DNA of 64,000 bases from Rhizobium aethiopicum (GTDB lineage Bacteria > Pseudomonadota > Alphaproteobacteria > Rhizobiales > Rhizobiaceae). The stretch lies in contig NZ_JACIFV010000002.1 in the NCBI RefSeq assembly GCF_014197535.1, forward strand, positions 1-64,000, written 5' to 3'. The translations under genes and the position numbers were made by a program. The notes under the pieces were generated by a model, which was not told the DNA's origin, searched no databases, and saw only the letters and a list, made by a program, of their open reading frames with translations. Numbering within the stretch: position 1 is the stretch's first letter; the number at the start of each line of letters is the position of its first letter. Below, piece by piece: positions 36,299-45,266 of this stretch.

Positions 36299-37315
36299 CT
36301 ATCTCCGTTTCGTTGCGATTGGCGGCGAGGGCGCGCGGGAGGGCGGATTGCCGAATTCGAGAATGCGGGACGGTGCCGCGCGGCTGGCAAGGAGATCGAT
36401 GAGCGCCAGCCAATTGCCGTGCAAACGTCCCCATCGGTCGACCAGCCGATCGTTGAACACTATGCCCGATGCGTTCGCCAGAATGTTGCGGCCGATCTGC
36501 GCTATCGCCCGGCCTTTCGACATCGTGCCTTTGCGGATCAGGTAGACGGGATTGGCAACCTGCGAATAGCCGAGTCTCTGGCCGGGCTGTCGCCCGGATC
36601 TGACGCCGAGATGCACTCCGCGGGCGCCTTCAACGCGCACGGATCTGCCGTAGCGGGCGATGGACCTGCTGAAATCGACATCCTCGAGCCAGCCATAGAG
36701 CGGCAGTTGCTCGTCAAACGCCAGCGCGTGTTCGAGAACGGGGGCGAGGCGAACTGCCATATTGCACCCGTAGGCATTATAGACATCCGTCACCCGCTCG
36801 GACCCTTCGCCGGCAGTGTGAAGGACCTGCAGGGCCTTCGACATGTCGAGCCCCCCAATGAGGACGCCGTCGGCCAGGACCTCACCGGTGGCAATCGCGA
36901 CGTCAGGATTGGCTGCCAAGACGGCTGCCATCCGCGCCAGGAAGGTTGCGGCCGGAATGAAATCGTCGTCCAGGAAGATCAGAATATCTGTGTCGGCGGC
37001 GGACGCCCGGATGATGCTGTTGCGCTGGGAGGTCAGGCCGCGGCTGCCGATAATGACTTCCACGTCGAGACGGTCGGCGAGCCCGGCCGCATCGTCGTTC
37101 GCCGGCACGCAGACGATCAATCGCTGCGGCTGGACCGGCAGGCCGACGAGATAATCGACCGTTTCCAGCAGGATCGAAGGACGTCCCGCCGAAGCAATTC
37201 CGACGGCAATCCGCAATGGCCGGCTCGCGCGCCGCGCCGTCGCTCCCGCGTCGCAAGACACAGGCGCCGAACTCAAGCCGTCCTGCCTGGTCGCTTTTGC
37301 CGAATGCGCGATCAT
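36299..37315 (-). CDS. glycosyltransferase family 2
   Basis: The protein has 338 residues. GT-A features: LRIAVGIASAGRP, SQRNSIIRAS and the metal site Asp116-Asp-Asp118 in FLDDDFIPA, then an acceptor-side ED motif in GWLEDVDFSRS. It is a soluble enzyme. The first about 33 residues are low-complexity and may be poorly conserved. It overlaps the Wzc-like gene by 4 bp (ATGA) and is followed closely by the ExoF-like gene, so it belongs to the same transcript. Confidence 0.9.
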   Translation of the reverse strand: MIAHSAKATRQDGLSSAPVSCDAGATARRASRPLRIAVGIASAGRPSILLETVDYLVGLPVQPQRLIVCVPANDDAAGLADRLDVEVIIGSRGLTSQRNSIIRASAADTDILIFLDDDFIPAATFLARMAAVLAANPDVAIATGEVLADGVLIGGLDMSKALQVLHTAGEGSERVTDVYNAYGCNMAVRLAPVLEHALAFDEQLPLYGWLEDVDFSRSIARYGRSVRVEGARGVHLGVRSGRQPGQRLGYSQVANPVYLIRKGTMSKGRAIAQIGRNILANASGIVFNDRLVDRWGRLHGNWLALIDLLASRAAPSRILEFGNPPSRAPSPPIATKRR

Positions 37316-39063
37316 GGCTGCATGCTCCTCGGAGCGTGATTGATGATCGCGCCGAGGATCTCCGCGCCGACGTTACGCATCGTCTCGATGACGCGCATGG
37401 CGTCGTCGATCGATGTGCGTCCGTGCGAGGCGACCACGAGAACACCGTCCAGCTCCGGCGCGATCGCGTTGGCATCCGGTGACTCGGAGAATGCGGAAAT
37501 GTCGACGAATATGGTGTCGAACTCTTTTTTCAGCTCGGCAAAGCTCAATTGGGTGCGGCGGGAACTCAGGCGAATGGCCGGTGTTACCGCATCCACCTTG
37601 CCGAGTGGCAGGAACTTCAGCGTCGGGGTGAGCGGGAGGGCCGCCGTCTGGAAGAGGTCGCCGTTGTCGAGGACGTCGACGAGGCCGCTGGCACTATCGG
37701 GCGCGATCGCCTTGCTCAGTGATGATTTCTGCGCGGCCGCATCAATCAGAAGTGTCTTCGCTCCAGATACCGACGACAGCACGGCAAGTTCGCTTGCGAT
37801 GGTTGATGCTCCGTTGCCGGGATTGACGGCGACCACTCCGATGACGATCCGGCGTTTGCGCCGAAGCCCGACAACCGTTGCGCTCAGCTCCGTCATGCCT
37901 GGAATAACCGGATAGGCGGCTGTACTGCTGCCCATGCCGGCGGGGAAACGAGCCGGGTCGCCGTTCCCAATCCTTTTCGATGTCGCCAGCACCGTGACGA
38001 AGGGCAGATCGCAGGTCTCTGCGATCTGATGCGGGCGGACGAGCCGGCGGTCGCTGGCGTGCCTTATCATCGCGAGTGCGAGACCTGCACCGAGGCCGAC
38101 AGCCGCCGCAAAGGCGGCGATGAGCGTGCTGCGCGGTCTCGCCTTCGAAAGAGGCAGCGTGGCTTGCGAGACGATCGTGGCATCGGACATCGGATAGGTG
38201 ATGCGCTGCTTTGCTTCGGTCAGCTGGTTCAAGGTGCTTTCATAGAGAGAGCGTCGGGCGTCCGTTGCGCTCTGCAACTCCGCAAGCTTGAACTGGTCGC
38301 GCGGATTGCTGGTGAAACTTGCCAGGGCGCTGGCGGCTTCCGCCAGCCCTCGCTGTTGCTCGGCTATGAATTTCGCCAGCCAGTCGCTGTATTGGCGGGC
38401 GGCGTTGGCCTTCATCGCGATATTCTTCTGGATATATTGTCCGGCGAGCGTGTCGGCGATGTCGACGGCCTTCTGGGGGGTCGATGCCGCAGCCGATATC
38501 TCGATGATCGTCGAGCTTCCGATCCGGCGGATGTCCATCATGTTCAGCAGTTTGGCGGTTGCCCAGTCGTGGAGCCGCTCCTCCTCCGTCTGCGCTTCGA
38601 TCGTTCCCTTGCCCGCTGCGTCTTGCGATGGCGTATCCAGTTGTGAGGAAAGCCCCATCAGCCAATTCTTTGCTCTGCCCTGCAGCGAAGGCGTCTGATC
38701 GACAAACTCCGGATCATGGACGAGATCAAGCGCCGCTACCGTTCCGCCGACGACGTCGCTCGATCTGGCGATCTCCAGCTGTCCTTCGATGAACGCATCT
38801 TCGGCGAAAGCCCTCTGTGCTTCAGAGCCGCTCACCTGGGGGAAAATCACGAGCTGCGTGCTGGCGACGAAAGTCGGTTCGGCGGTCAGCAGATAGGTTC
38901 CGGCGATCGCCAGGAAAGCGATGGTCGTCGCGACGATCCAGTGCCAGCGCATTCTGAAAAAGAAGAGCATATCCCGCAGGGTCAGCGGCGAATTCCCGCC
39001 GCCTGTGGCTGCTGCAGGCAGGGATATGGGAGAGACACCGCTGAAGATCGTGCTGGAGGTCAT
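37312..39063 (-). CDS. Wzc/ExoP-like polysaccharide co-polymerase with degenerate Walker A
   Basis: The protein has 583 residues. An N-terminal helix (about 42-60) and a second near 310 flank a periplasmic Wzz-type domain. A cytoplasmic ATPase-like domain follows. Its Walker A region reads NPGNGASTIA (414-423) with Ala419 where BY-kinases have the essential Lys; A' (TLLIDAA, 437-443) and B (TIFVDIS, 517-523) strands remain. There is no Tyr-rich tail. It should therefore act as a chain-length scaffold without tyrosine-kinase activity, unless a partner ATPase exists. It is second in the minus-strand export operon. Confidence 0.88.
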   Translation of the reverse strand: MTSSTIFSGVSPISLPAAATGGGNSPLTLRDMLFFFRMRWHWIVATTIAFLAIAGTYLLTAEPTFVASTQLVIFPQVSGSEAQRAFAEDAFIEGQLEIARSSDVVGGTVAALDLVHDPEFVDQTPSLQGRAKNWLMGLSSQLDTPSQDAAGKGTIEAQTEEERLHDWATAKLLNMMDIRRIGSSTIIEISAAASTPQKAVDIADTLAGQYIQKNIAMKANAARQYSDWLAKFIAEQQRGLAEAASALASFTSNPRDQFKLAELQSATDARRSLYESTLNQLTEAKQRITYPMSDATIVSQATLPLSKARPRSTLIAAFAAAVGLGAGLALAMIRHASDRRLVRPHQIAETCDLPFVTVLATSKRIGNGDPARFPAGMGSSTAAYPVIPGMTELSATVVGLRRKRRIVIGVVAVNPGNGASTIASELAVLSSVSGAKTLLIDAAAQKSSLSKAIAPDSASGLVDVLDNGDLFQTAALPLTPTLKFLPLGKVDAVTPAIRLSSRRTQLSFAELKKEFDTIFVDISAFSESPDANAIAPELDGVLVVASHGRTSIDDAMRVIETMRNVGAEILGAIINHAPRSMQP

Positions 39064-39165
39064 GTCATAATCCGGAAAGGGGAATTCACCAGGTAAATGT
39101 CAGCTTGGAGGAGACGGGAGAGGCGCATCGCATCTCGGGCACGGTCGGCGGTCTCCCCTGAACGC

Positions 39166-39867
39166 TCAGTACGATCCGCGCTGGGAAAACAGCGCAGGAA
39201 TGGTCTTGGCGATGATGACGAAGTCTCGGGCGAGCGACCAGTTGTTGAGATAGTGGACGTCGAGCGAAACCCGGTACTCGTAACTGACGTCATTGCGTCC
39301 GCTGGTTTGCCATTGACCGGTCAGCCCCGGACGGACCGCCATGTAGGCCCACATATGTTCACCGTAACGCGGCAGTTCCTCGGCTGTGACCGGCCGGGGC
39401 CCGACGAGGCTCATTTCGCCACGCACGATATTGATCAGCTGGGGAAGCTCGTCGATGCTCGAGCGCCTGAGGATGTCGCCGACAGCTGTAATCCTGGGAT
39501 CGTTCTTCAACTTGCGCGTCGCTTCCCATTCGCTGCGGGCGGCCGGGTTGTTTTGCAGCAATTCCGCGAGCTGAGCGCTGGCATCGGGCTTCATCGTTCG
39601 AAATTTGAGACATCCGAACGGCGCTCCGCCGAAGCCAATGCGCATATGGGAATAGAAGACAGGGCCGCGGTCGGAGAGCTTCACGATGATCGCGACCATC
39701 AGCAGAAGCGGAGAGAGCAGGATCAGAGCGGTGATTGCGACAAGAAGATCTATCGCACGCTTCGACGACCTGGCGGCGGCGCGAGGCCGGGAATCGGGTG
39801 AATCGTCACCCTTAGTAGCCCGTCCGACGCGTGACCAAGCCTCAAAACTATGTGCTTCCCATGCCAT
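39166..39867 (-). CDS. priming sugar transferase (ExoY/PssA/WbaP-type)
   Basis: The protein has 233 residues. Helix at about 40-62, then the bacterial sugar transferase domain: [32 protein letters not shown] core and [15 protein letters not shown]. It moves hexose-1-phosphate from a UDP-sugar to undecaprenyl phosphate, the first step of repeat-unit assembly. The ATG at 39867 has GGAGA 6 bases upstream; ORF space allows 10 more residues. It lacks the long N-terminal membrane domain of WbaP, like ExoY. First gene of the minus-strand operon. Confidence 0.92.
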   Translation of the reverse strand: MAWEAHSFEAWSRVGRATKGDDSPDSRPRAAARSSKRAIDLLVAITALILLSPLLLMVAIIVKLSDRGPVFYSHMRIGFGGAPFGCLKFRTMKPDASAQLAELLQNNPAARSEWEATRKLKNDPRITAVGDILRRSSIDELPQLINIVRGEMSLVGPRPVTAEELPRYGEHMWAYMAVRPGLTGQWQTSGRNDVSYEYRVSLDVHYLNNWSLARDFVIIAKTIPALFSQRGSY

Positions 39868-39981
39868 CGCGGTCTCCAAAACATTGCCCGTCAACAACCG
39901 TTGAAAGCTTGCTGCGCCGCACCCAGATTGTCTGTTACCAAGGTCATAATCGTTAATTAATTCTTTATGCTAGGAAACCGC

Positions 39982-40009
39982 ACACAGATTTCCGACTACA
40001 GATCTGTGT
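39982..40009. repeat. inverted repeat ACACAGAT-N12-ATCTGTGT
   Basis: Exact 8-bp arms at 39982-39989 and 40002-40009. It could be an RNA hairpin in the 5' leader of the priming transferase message (minus strand) or a protein site. It lies about 115-140 bp upstream of that gene. Confidence 0.5.
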
Positions 40010-40080
40010 CATCAATTCTTTTAGTTGGCTCTATAATCTGCTGTTAATGATCATTTTTCGTGCTAATTCAACCAGTCGTG

Positions 40081-40098
40081 TTGATATCGTAATATCAA
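40081..40098. promoter_or_regulatory. palindrome TTGATAT-N4-ATATCAA, candidate operator
   Basis: Perfect 7-bp arms around CGTA. It contains TTGAT and ATCAA half-sites as in FNR/FixK boxes, but they are 8 bases apart, not 4. It lies 240 bp before a Crp/Fnr-family gene, so self-regulation is possible. Confidence 0.45.
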
Positions 40099-40338
40099 TA
40101 ATTGATCATTTTTAAATCAGTAAGTCTTTTTTATAAGCAACTTGTGATGATTTCATAGAAACTATTCGCGTATTTTAGAATTGTCTATTTTATGTGAGAA
40201 GTTATTCGCGTTTGTGTGAAGGTAGACTTAAATTTTAGTTGGGATCGTTCCGATGTTATTTGACTAATGTGTTAATCCAATATAATTGATGCAATGCAGC
40301 ATAGGTGAGACACCATTCTAGTATTAGGAGTGAATTGC

Positions 40339-41073
40339 ATGGACGGCATCATACATGCATCTGATCGCAGGCCCGGCATCAGCAAAGCCGCGATCTCGGC
40401 CAGCGGCATTCACCTGAACAGTCGCATTATCATCGAAGACGAATTCCTTTCCTGCCGCTCGAGCATACGGCGTTTCCGTCGTGGCGAGATCATTGCCGGG
40501 GCTGGCATCCTTGTCGACATGTTCGCTCGCGTGCATTCGGGCGTGGTCAGTGCAAGTACGATGTTGCCTGACGGCAGGGAATTCATCGTCGAGATCATTG
40601 CGAAATCAGGTCTGATCGGCGAGCTCGAGGTCTTGCGCCGGCAGACATTGAACCTCGAATACCGGGCCAGCTCCAATTGCGAGCTGCACTTCTTCGAGGG
40701 CCGGCTCCTGCGCGACATGTATGCCACCGATCCGTGCTTCCGCGAAAAAGTCTTCTCAAGGGCTTTGGCGCGTGTCTCGGAGCTTGAAAATAGAATAATC
40801 GCCAATGCGGCGTCGACCCTGCAGGCAAGACTGGCGAGCACGTTGCTGCGGCTCTCGGCTGTTTACGGAAAGGATTCCGCAAACAGCGGCAACGAACTGA
40901 CTATCTCGCAAAATGATCTGGCCGCAACGCTGCCGGCGTCCCGCGAGAAGGTCAATCAATGCCTGCGGCGTCTGCGGGAATGCAAGATTATCGACGGGGG
41001 GCAGGGCAGGATCCGAATTCTGAACCGCAAGGCGCTCGAGGCCTGTGCGAATGGCGCGCTTTCGGTGAAGTGA
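40339..41073 (+). CDS. Crp/Fnr-family transcription regulator
   Basis: The protein has 244 residues. A cyclic-nucleotide-binding-like beta barrel (about 35-140) is followed by a long dimer helix (about 140-170) and a winged helix (about 195-235; SQNDLAATLPASREKVNQCLRRL). The Cys cluster of FNR is absent, so it is not an oxygen sensor of that kind. Key cAMP-binding residues are not obvious. The ATG at 40339 has AGGAG 8 bases upstream; an in-frame GTG at 40330 is also possible. It overlaps the next glycosyltransferase gene by one base (TGATG), which ties it to the exopolysaccharide operon it likely controls. Confidence 0.9.
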   Translation: MDGIIHASDRRPGISKAAISASGIHLNSRIIIEDEFLSCRSSIRRFRRGEIIAGAGILVDMFARVHSGVVSASTMLPDGREFIVEIIAKSGLIGELEVLRRQTLNLEYRASSNCELHFFEGRLLRDMYATDPCFREKVFSRALARVSELENRIIANAASTLQARLASTLLRLSAVYGKDSANSGNELTISQNDLAATLPASREKVNQCLRRLRECKIIDGGQGRIRILNRKALEACANGALSVK

Positions 41074-42419
41074 TGCGTCCGCCGTTTCCCGAAGCCCTGC
41101 GATCCGCCTCAAATGTCAGCCGCTTTCCCGGCCGGGGCAGGACGAGGATCGATCGCGTGGTCGTCATCGACGACTACTCGGTGGCCAGGGGCGGGGCGAC
41201 GGGGCTGGCGGTGCTGTCGGCCAAGCTTTTTCGCAGCCTGGATATTCCAGTGACCTATATTTGCGGCGATGACGCCGCCAATCCGGAGCTTGCTGCGCTC
41301 GGCATCTCGATGGTCGGATTGAACAGCCGCGACCTGCTTAGCGCTGAGCGTGCGAAGGCTTTCGTGACCGGCATTCACAATGGTGCGGCTGCTCGCATGG
41401 TCGCGAACTGGGTTGCCGCGGACGATACGGCGAATACCGTCTATCACGTCCATGGCTGGCATCAGATCCTGTCTCCTGCGCTTTTCAAGGCATTGGCTCC
41501 GGTCGCGGGACGGTGCGTTGTTCACGCGCATGACTTCTTCACCGCCTGTCCCAACGGCGCCTTTTTCGATTACCAGACGCAAGAGATCTGCCTTCGGCGT
41601 CCGCTCGGTGCGGGCTGCATTGCGACGGCTTGCGACAAGAGAAGTTATCCGCACAAATTGTGGCGGCTCGCCCGCGGCTCGAATATCCTCCGGCTGCTGA
41701 GGGCTGAAGCCGATTTCGGCCGGATCATCCTGCTGCATGAGAAGATGGCTGGCTTTCTCGTCGGCGCCGGCTATCGGCCCGAACGGTTGACGACGATCCG
41801 CAATCCCGTCGCCCCCTTGTCGATAGAGCGCATCGAGGCGGAGGCGAACGATGAATTCGTCTTCATCGGTCGGCTGGACGAGGAAAAGGGCGTGGAGGAC
41901 GCCGTGGCCGCCACACGCAGAGCCGGCGCCAGGCTCTGCGTGATCGGAGACGGACCGCTGATGCCGTTGGTCGCAGCGTCCGGCGATCACGTCAGGGCCG
42001 TCGGCTGGCAATCGCACGCGGAGATCGGCACCACCATCCGCAAGGCCCGCGCCCTGTTGATGCCCTCGCGTTATCCCGAGCCTTTCGGCCTCGTGGCGAT
42101 CGAAGCGGCCAGAAGCGGTCTGCCGGTCATCATGTCACGCAGCGCCTTTCTTGCCGAGGAAATGGAACGAGCCGGCATGGCGTTTGCGTGCGACACGGCT
42201 GATGAAACCGCCTTTGCCGACACATTGACGCGATTCAGCCAAATGCCGAGGCACGAAATCCGCGCCATGAGCGAGCGGGCCTTCCTGATGTCGCCGGCTC
42301 TCGCCTCGACACATGAGCAATGGCGCGACGCGCTCCTTGCCGAATATTACAGCCTGCTTTCGACGAATGCGGTTCCCGAGCTCACAGACCGTGTGGCGAC
42401 ACAAGGAGTATTCCGTTGA
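41073..42419 (+). CDS. glycosyltransferase family 4 (GT-B)
   Basis: The protein has 448 residues. Two Rossmann-like halves; the C-terminal one has FVFIGRLDEEKGVEDAVAA and the donor-site EPFGLVAIEA (E-x7-E motif) with PSRYPEPF ahead. A Cys-rich patch in the first half (HDFFTACPNGAFFDYQTQ then several Cys) is also seen in related rhizobial enzymes and is of unknown use. The start ATG shares a base with the regulator stop. A longer open frame upstream is only a shadow. Confidence 0.9.
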   Translation: MRPPFPEALRSASNVSRFPGRGRTRIDRVVVIDDYSVARGGATGLAVLSAKLFRSLDIPVTYICGDDAANPELAALGISMVGLNSRDLLSAERAKAFVTGIHNGAAARMVANWVAADDTANTVYHVHGWHQILSPALFKALAPVAGRCVVHAHDFFTACPNGAFFDYQTQEICLRRPLGAGCIATACDKRSYPHKLWRLARGSNILRLLRAEADFGRIILLHEKMAGFLVGAGYRPERLTTIRNPVAPLSIERIEAEANDEFVFIGRLDEEKGVEDAVAATRRAGARLCVIGDGPLMPLVAASGDHVRAVGWQSHAEIGTTIRKARALLMPSRYPEPFGLVAIEAARSGLPVIMSRSAFLAEEMERAGMAFACDTADETAFADTLTRFSQMPRHEIRAMSERAFLMSPALASTHEQWRDALLAEYYSLLSTNAVPELTDRVATQGVFR

Positions 42420-43660
42420 CCTTTAAAGCAACAACCTCTCTTTCCGACGCAAGGGCATTTCTCGGCGATGCGCCCGTGATGGCGAAAAGACGCACGGCCG
42501 AGGCGGAAAGCGTCAAGGAAACCAGGCAGCTGCGCGTCGCCATCGTGCATTACTGGCTCGTCTCGATGCGCGGCGGCGAGAAGGTCGTCGAAGAATTGTG
42601 CCGCATGTTTCCGCAGGCCGACATCTTCACGCTTGTCTGCAACCGGGATCGCATCAGCGATTTTCTCAAGACGCGCAACATCCGCACGTCCTTTCTGCAG
42701 AAGATTCCCGGCGCGCAGAGGCATTACACCAAGATGCTGCCGCTGATGCCCTTCGCGCTCGAGCAATTCGATCTGCAGGACTACGATCTCGTGCTGTCGA
42801 GCGAATCCGGGCCTGCCAAGGGCATCATTACCCGCGCCGACGCTCTCCATGTCTGCTACTGCCATTCGCCGATGCGCTACATCTGGGATCAGTTCCACGT
42901 CTACCGCCATGGCCTGCCCTGGGTTGGGCGTGCCCTGATGTCGGTCACCGCGCCGATGCTGCGCGCCTGGGATGTGACGACGTCGTCCCGCGTCGACGTG
43001 TTCGTTGCCAATTCCGACTATGTCGCAAACCGCATTCGCCGCTTCTACGATCGGGACTCCATCGTCATCCATCCCCCGGTTGCCACCGATGATTTTTCGG
43101 TCGGGAAGGGGAAGGGCGAATTCTATCTCTATGCCGGTCAGCTGACGGCCTACAAGCGGCCGGACATCGCCGTTCGCGCCTGTACCGAGGCCGGGCGTAA
43201 GCTCATCGTGATCGGAGAGGGAGAACAGTTGCCTTATCTGAAATCGATCGCCGGCACGACCGTCCAATTCCTCGGCCACCAGCCGTTTGATGTCCTGCGT
43301 GATCACCTCTCGCGATGCCGCGCCCTGCTGTTTCCGGGCACGGAGGATTTCGGCATCCTGCCGGTCGAAGCCATGGCATCAGGGCGGCCTGTCCTGGCTT
43401 TCGACGCCGGCGGCGCAAGGGAAACGGTATCTTCGCCGCAGGTCGGTTTTCGCTTTGCTGAGCAAACCACCGAAGCCCTGCTGGAAACCATGGCGGCGTT
43501 CGAAGAGGTGGAGGACGATATCGATCCGCAAGCCATCCGCGCGCATTCGCTGAAATTCTCCTCGGCAGTTTTCCGCAATCGGATGGCCGGGCTCATCGAG
43601 CAACAGCTCTCCACCCATGCCGACCGGTCCGTCGATGCCTTCAGTAGACGGCCGGTCTGA
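42416..43660 (+). CDS. glycosyltransferase family 4 (mannosyltransferase-like), TTG start
   Basis: The protein has 414 residues. Marks: VAIVHYWLVSMRGGEKVVEEL at the N-terminal half, CYCHSPMRYIWDQF, YAGQLTAYKRPDIAV, and the donor motif EDFGILPVEAMASG. This is the WbaZ-like mannosyltransferase type. The start is taken as TTG at 42416 because AAGGAG lies exactly 8 bases upstream and the TTG overlaps the previous stop (TTGA). An ATG at 42479 would shorten it by 21 residues. Confidence 0.9.
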   Translation: MTFKATTSLSDARAFLGDAPVMAKRRTAEAESVKETRQLRVAIVHYWLVSMRGGEKVVEELCRMFPQADIFTLVCNRDRISDFLKTRNIRTSFLQKIPGAQRHYTKMLPLMPFALEQFDLQDYDLVLSSESGPAKGIITRADALHVCYCHSPMRYIWDQFHVYRHGLPWVGRALMSVTAPMLRAWDVTTSSRVDVFVANSDYVANRIRRFYDRDSIVIHPPVATDDFSVGKGKGEFYLYAGQLTAYKRPDIAVRACTEAGRKLIVIGEGEQLPYLKSIAGTTVQFLGHQPFDVLRDHLSRCRALLFPGTEDFGILPVEAMASGRPVLAFDAGGARETVSSPQVGFRFAEQTTEALLETMAAFEEVEDDIDPQAIRAHSLKFSSAVFRNRMAGLIEQQLSTHADRSVDAFSRRPV

Positions 43661-43735
43661 GGGCAAGACTGGAGCTGCCTGTCTTGCTGCCGCGATCGAA
43701 ACCGTCTCAATCTGCCGACGAGGAATAGACAAATC

Positions 43736-45217
43736 ATGTCAAGCCTATCTCAGAGGACGGCGACGGCGAGCATCTGGACGATCAGCGGAAAATTCCTCGC
43801 GCGACTGCTGGATTTCGTCAGTCTGCTTGTCCTGGCAAGATTGTTGAGTCCCGCGGATTTCGGATTGGTCGCCATTGCGACATCGGTTTTGGTCATCATC
43901 GAGGCGATCCTGGACCTGCCGTTGACGCAGGCTCTGATGCGTCAGCCGTCCCCTTCCGACGAGATGTTTGCGACGGCTTTCACGTTGAGCCTGTTGAGAG
44001 GGTTGGCCATCAGCCTGCTGATGATGATCATTTCCTGGCCGATGGTCGTGATCTACGACGATTCTCGACTTTTTGCGCTTGTCGCCGTGCTTTCGATCGC
44101 GCCTGCCATGCGGAGCATGATCAGTCCTCGCATGGTCCTTTTCATGCAGCATTTCGATTTCAAACGCGAGTTTGCGCTTGATCTCATCACCAAAGGATCG
44201 ACGCTGCTGTTCGGGGCAGGGGTGGCCGTGGCGACGGGCAGCTATTGGGGGCTCGCGGTCGGGGCGGTCGCCGGCCCGACCGCGGCGATGATCACCTCCT
44301 ATGTCTTTGCACCGATGCAGCCGAAGTTCAGCCTGTCGGAATGGAAGCGTTTCCAGGATATGATCAGCTGGAATACCGTATCGCAGGTGCTGAGCGCGAT
44401 TAATTGGCAGCTCGACCGGCTGCTTTTGCCGCGTTTTGCCGGGTTATCGACGTTTGGCGCCTTCAGCGTCGCCGACAATATCGCCGGCATTCCCTATCAG
44501 ACCTTTGTCGGCCCGTTGCTGCGCCCGCTGATGGCGGCGTTCTCCACTGTCGAAGATCGTCGCAACCTGGTTGCCGCCTATTTGAAGGCAACGAGTGCAA
44601 TCACCTTCGTCGCGGCGCCCATTCTTATTGCGCTCGCCTTTCTGGCCGAGCCGACGGTGCGTATCCTCGTCGGCGAGAAATGGGCCTCCGCCGCACCAAT
44701 TCTGCAATGGCTGTGCCTGGTGAGCCTGCTCGGTCTGCCGACGAACATAGTGCCGGCATTGGCGATGGTCATGGACAAAACCCGTTCCCTCGCCTTGCGG
44801 ATGTTTGCCGAGTTCGCGGTCAGAGTCCCGGTCACCATCCTGGGTATTGCCTATTTCCAGGTGGCGGGTGCGCTCGGCGCGCGGGTTGTGGCGGTTCTCG
44901 TCGCTTATGCCGCGTCGCTTATCATCACTCGGCGGTTGATCGGGGCGAGTTTTGCCGCGCAGCTGAAATCCTTTTGCAGGCCTCTGGCCGCGAGCCTGCC
45001 GATGATCGCTTTCCTGCTCTGGATAGGCCCCAAGCTCGCCGTCATGCCTGCCGGCTTCGGCCTGATCGTCGGCCTGGCGCTTTGCGGCGCGGCGGCGGCG
45101 ACGATCTTCTGGGGCTTCGCGCTGTTGCTATGGCAGATTCTGGGAAGGCCCGACGGCATCGAGACCATCGTCGTTCACCGGCTCATGCCGCGACGAAACA
45201 GAATTCTCATTTCATAA
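43736..45217 (+). CDS. lipid-linked repeat-unit flippase (Wzx / MATE-like)
   Basis: The protein has 493 residues and 12-14 helices. It is of the polysaccharide-biosynthesis transporter type; the start ASIWTISGKFLARLLDFVSLLVLARLLSPADFGLVA is typical of Wzx/WzxC proteins. It would flip undecaprenyl-linked units to the periplasm for the polymerase at 33389-34855. It lies 75 bp after the second GT4 gene on the same strand. Confidence 0.9.
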   Translation: MSSLSQRTATASIWTISGKFLARLLDFVSLLVLARLLSPADFGLVAIATSVLVIIEAILDLPLTQALMRQPSPSDEMFATAFTLSLLRGLAISLLMMIISWPMVVIYDDSRLFALVAVLSIAPAMRSMISPRMVLFMQHFDFKREFALDLITKGSTLLFGAGVAVATGSYWGLAVGAVAGPTAAMITSYVFAPMQPKFSLSEWKRFQDMISWNTVSQVLSAINWQLDRLLLPRFAGLSTFGAFSVADNIAGIPYQTFVGPLLRPLMAAFSTVEDRRNLVAAYLKATSAITFVAAPILIALAFLAEPTVRILVGEKWASAAPILQWLCLVSLLGLPTNIVPALAMVMDKTRSLALRMFAEFAVRVPVTILGIAYFQVAGALGARVVAVLVAYAASLIITRRLIGASFAAQLKSFCRPLAASLPMIAFLLWIGPKLAVMPAGFGLIVGLALCGAAAATIFWGFALLLWQILGRPDGIETIVVHRLMPRRNRILIS

Positions 45218-45266
45218 AAAGACCGTTGCAGTCCAATGATTGTTTTGGCGGTTTCGGAGGAGCGCA

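Larger units (their letters stand above)
39868..40338. promoter_or_regulatory. AT-rich divergent control region of the exopolysaccharide locus
   Basis: 471 bp between the priming transferase (minus) and the Crp/Fnr-type regulator (plus). It is strikingly AT-rich compared with all flanking DNA. It contains two clear inverted repeats (39982-40009 and 40081-40098), a repeated ATTGATCATTTTT-like word (around 40046 and 40101) and a repeated ATTCGCGT word (around 40164 and 40203). It has no open frame. It probably carries both promoters and binding sites for the neighbouring regulator or a silencing protein. Confidence 0.6.

Noticed and set aside
40081..40098. FNR/FixK box reading of the TTGAT...ATCAA palindrome
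   Set aside because: The half-sites are 8 bases apart; the FNR/FixK consensus needs 4. It is kept only as a general palindrome.
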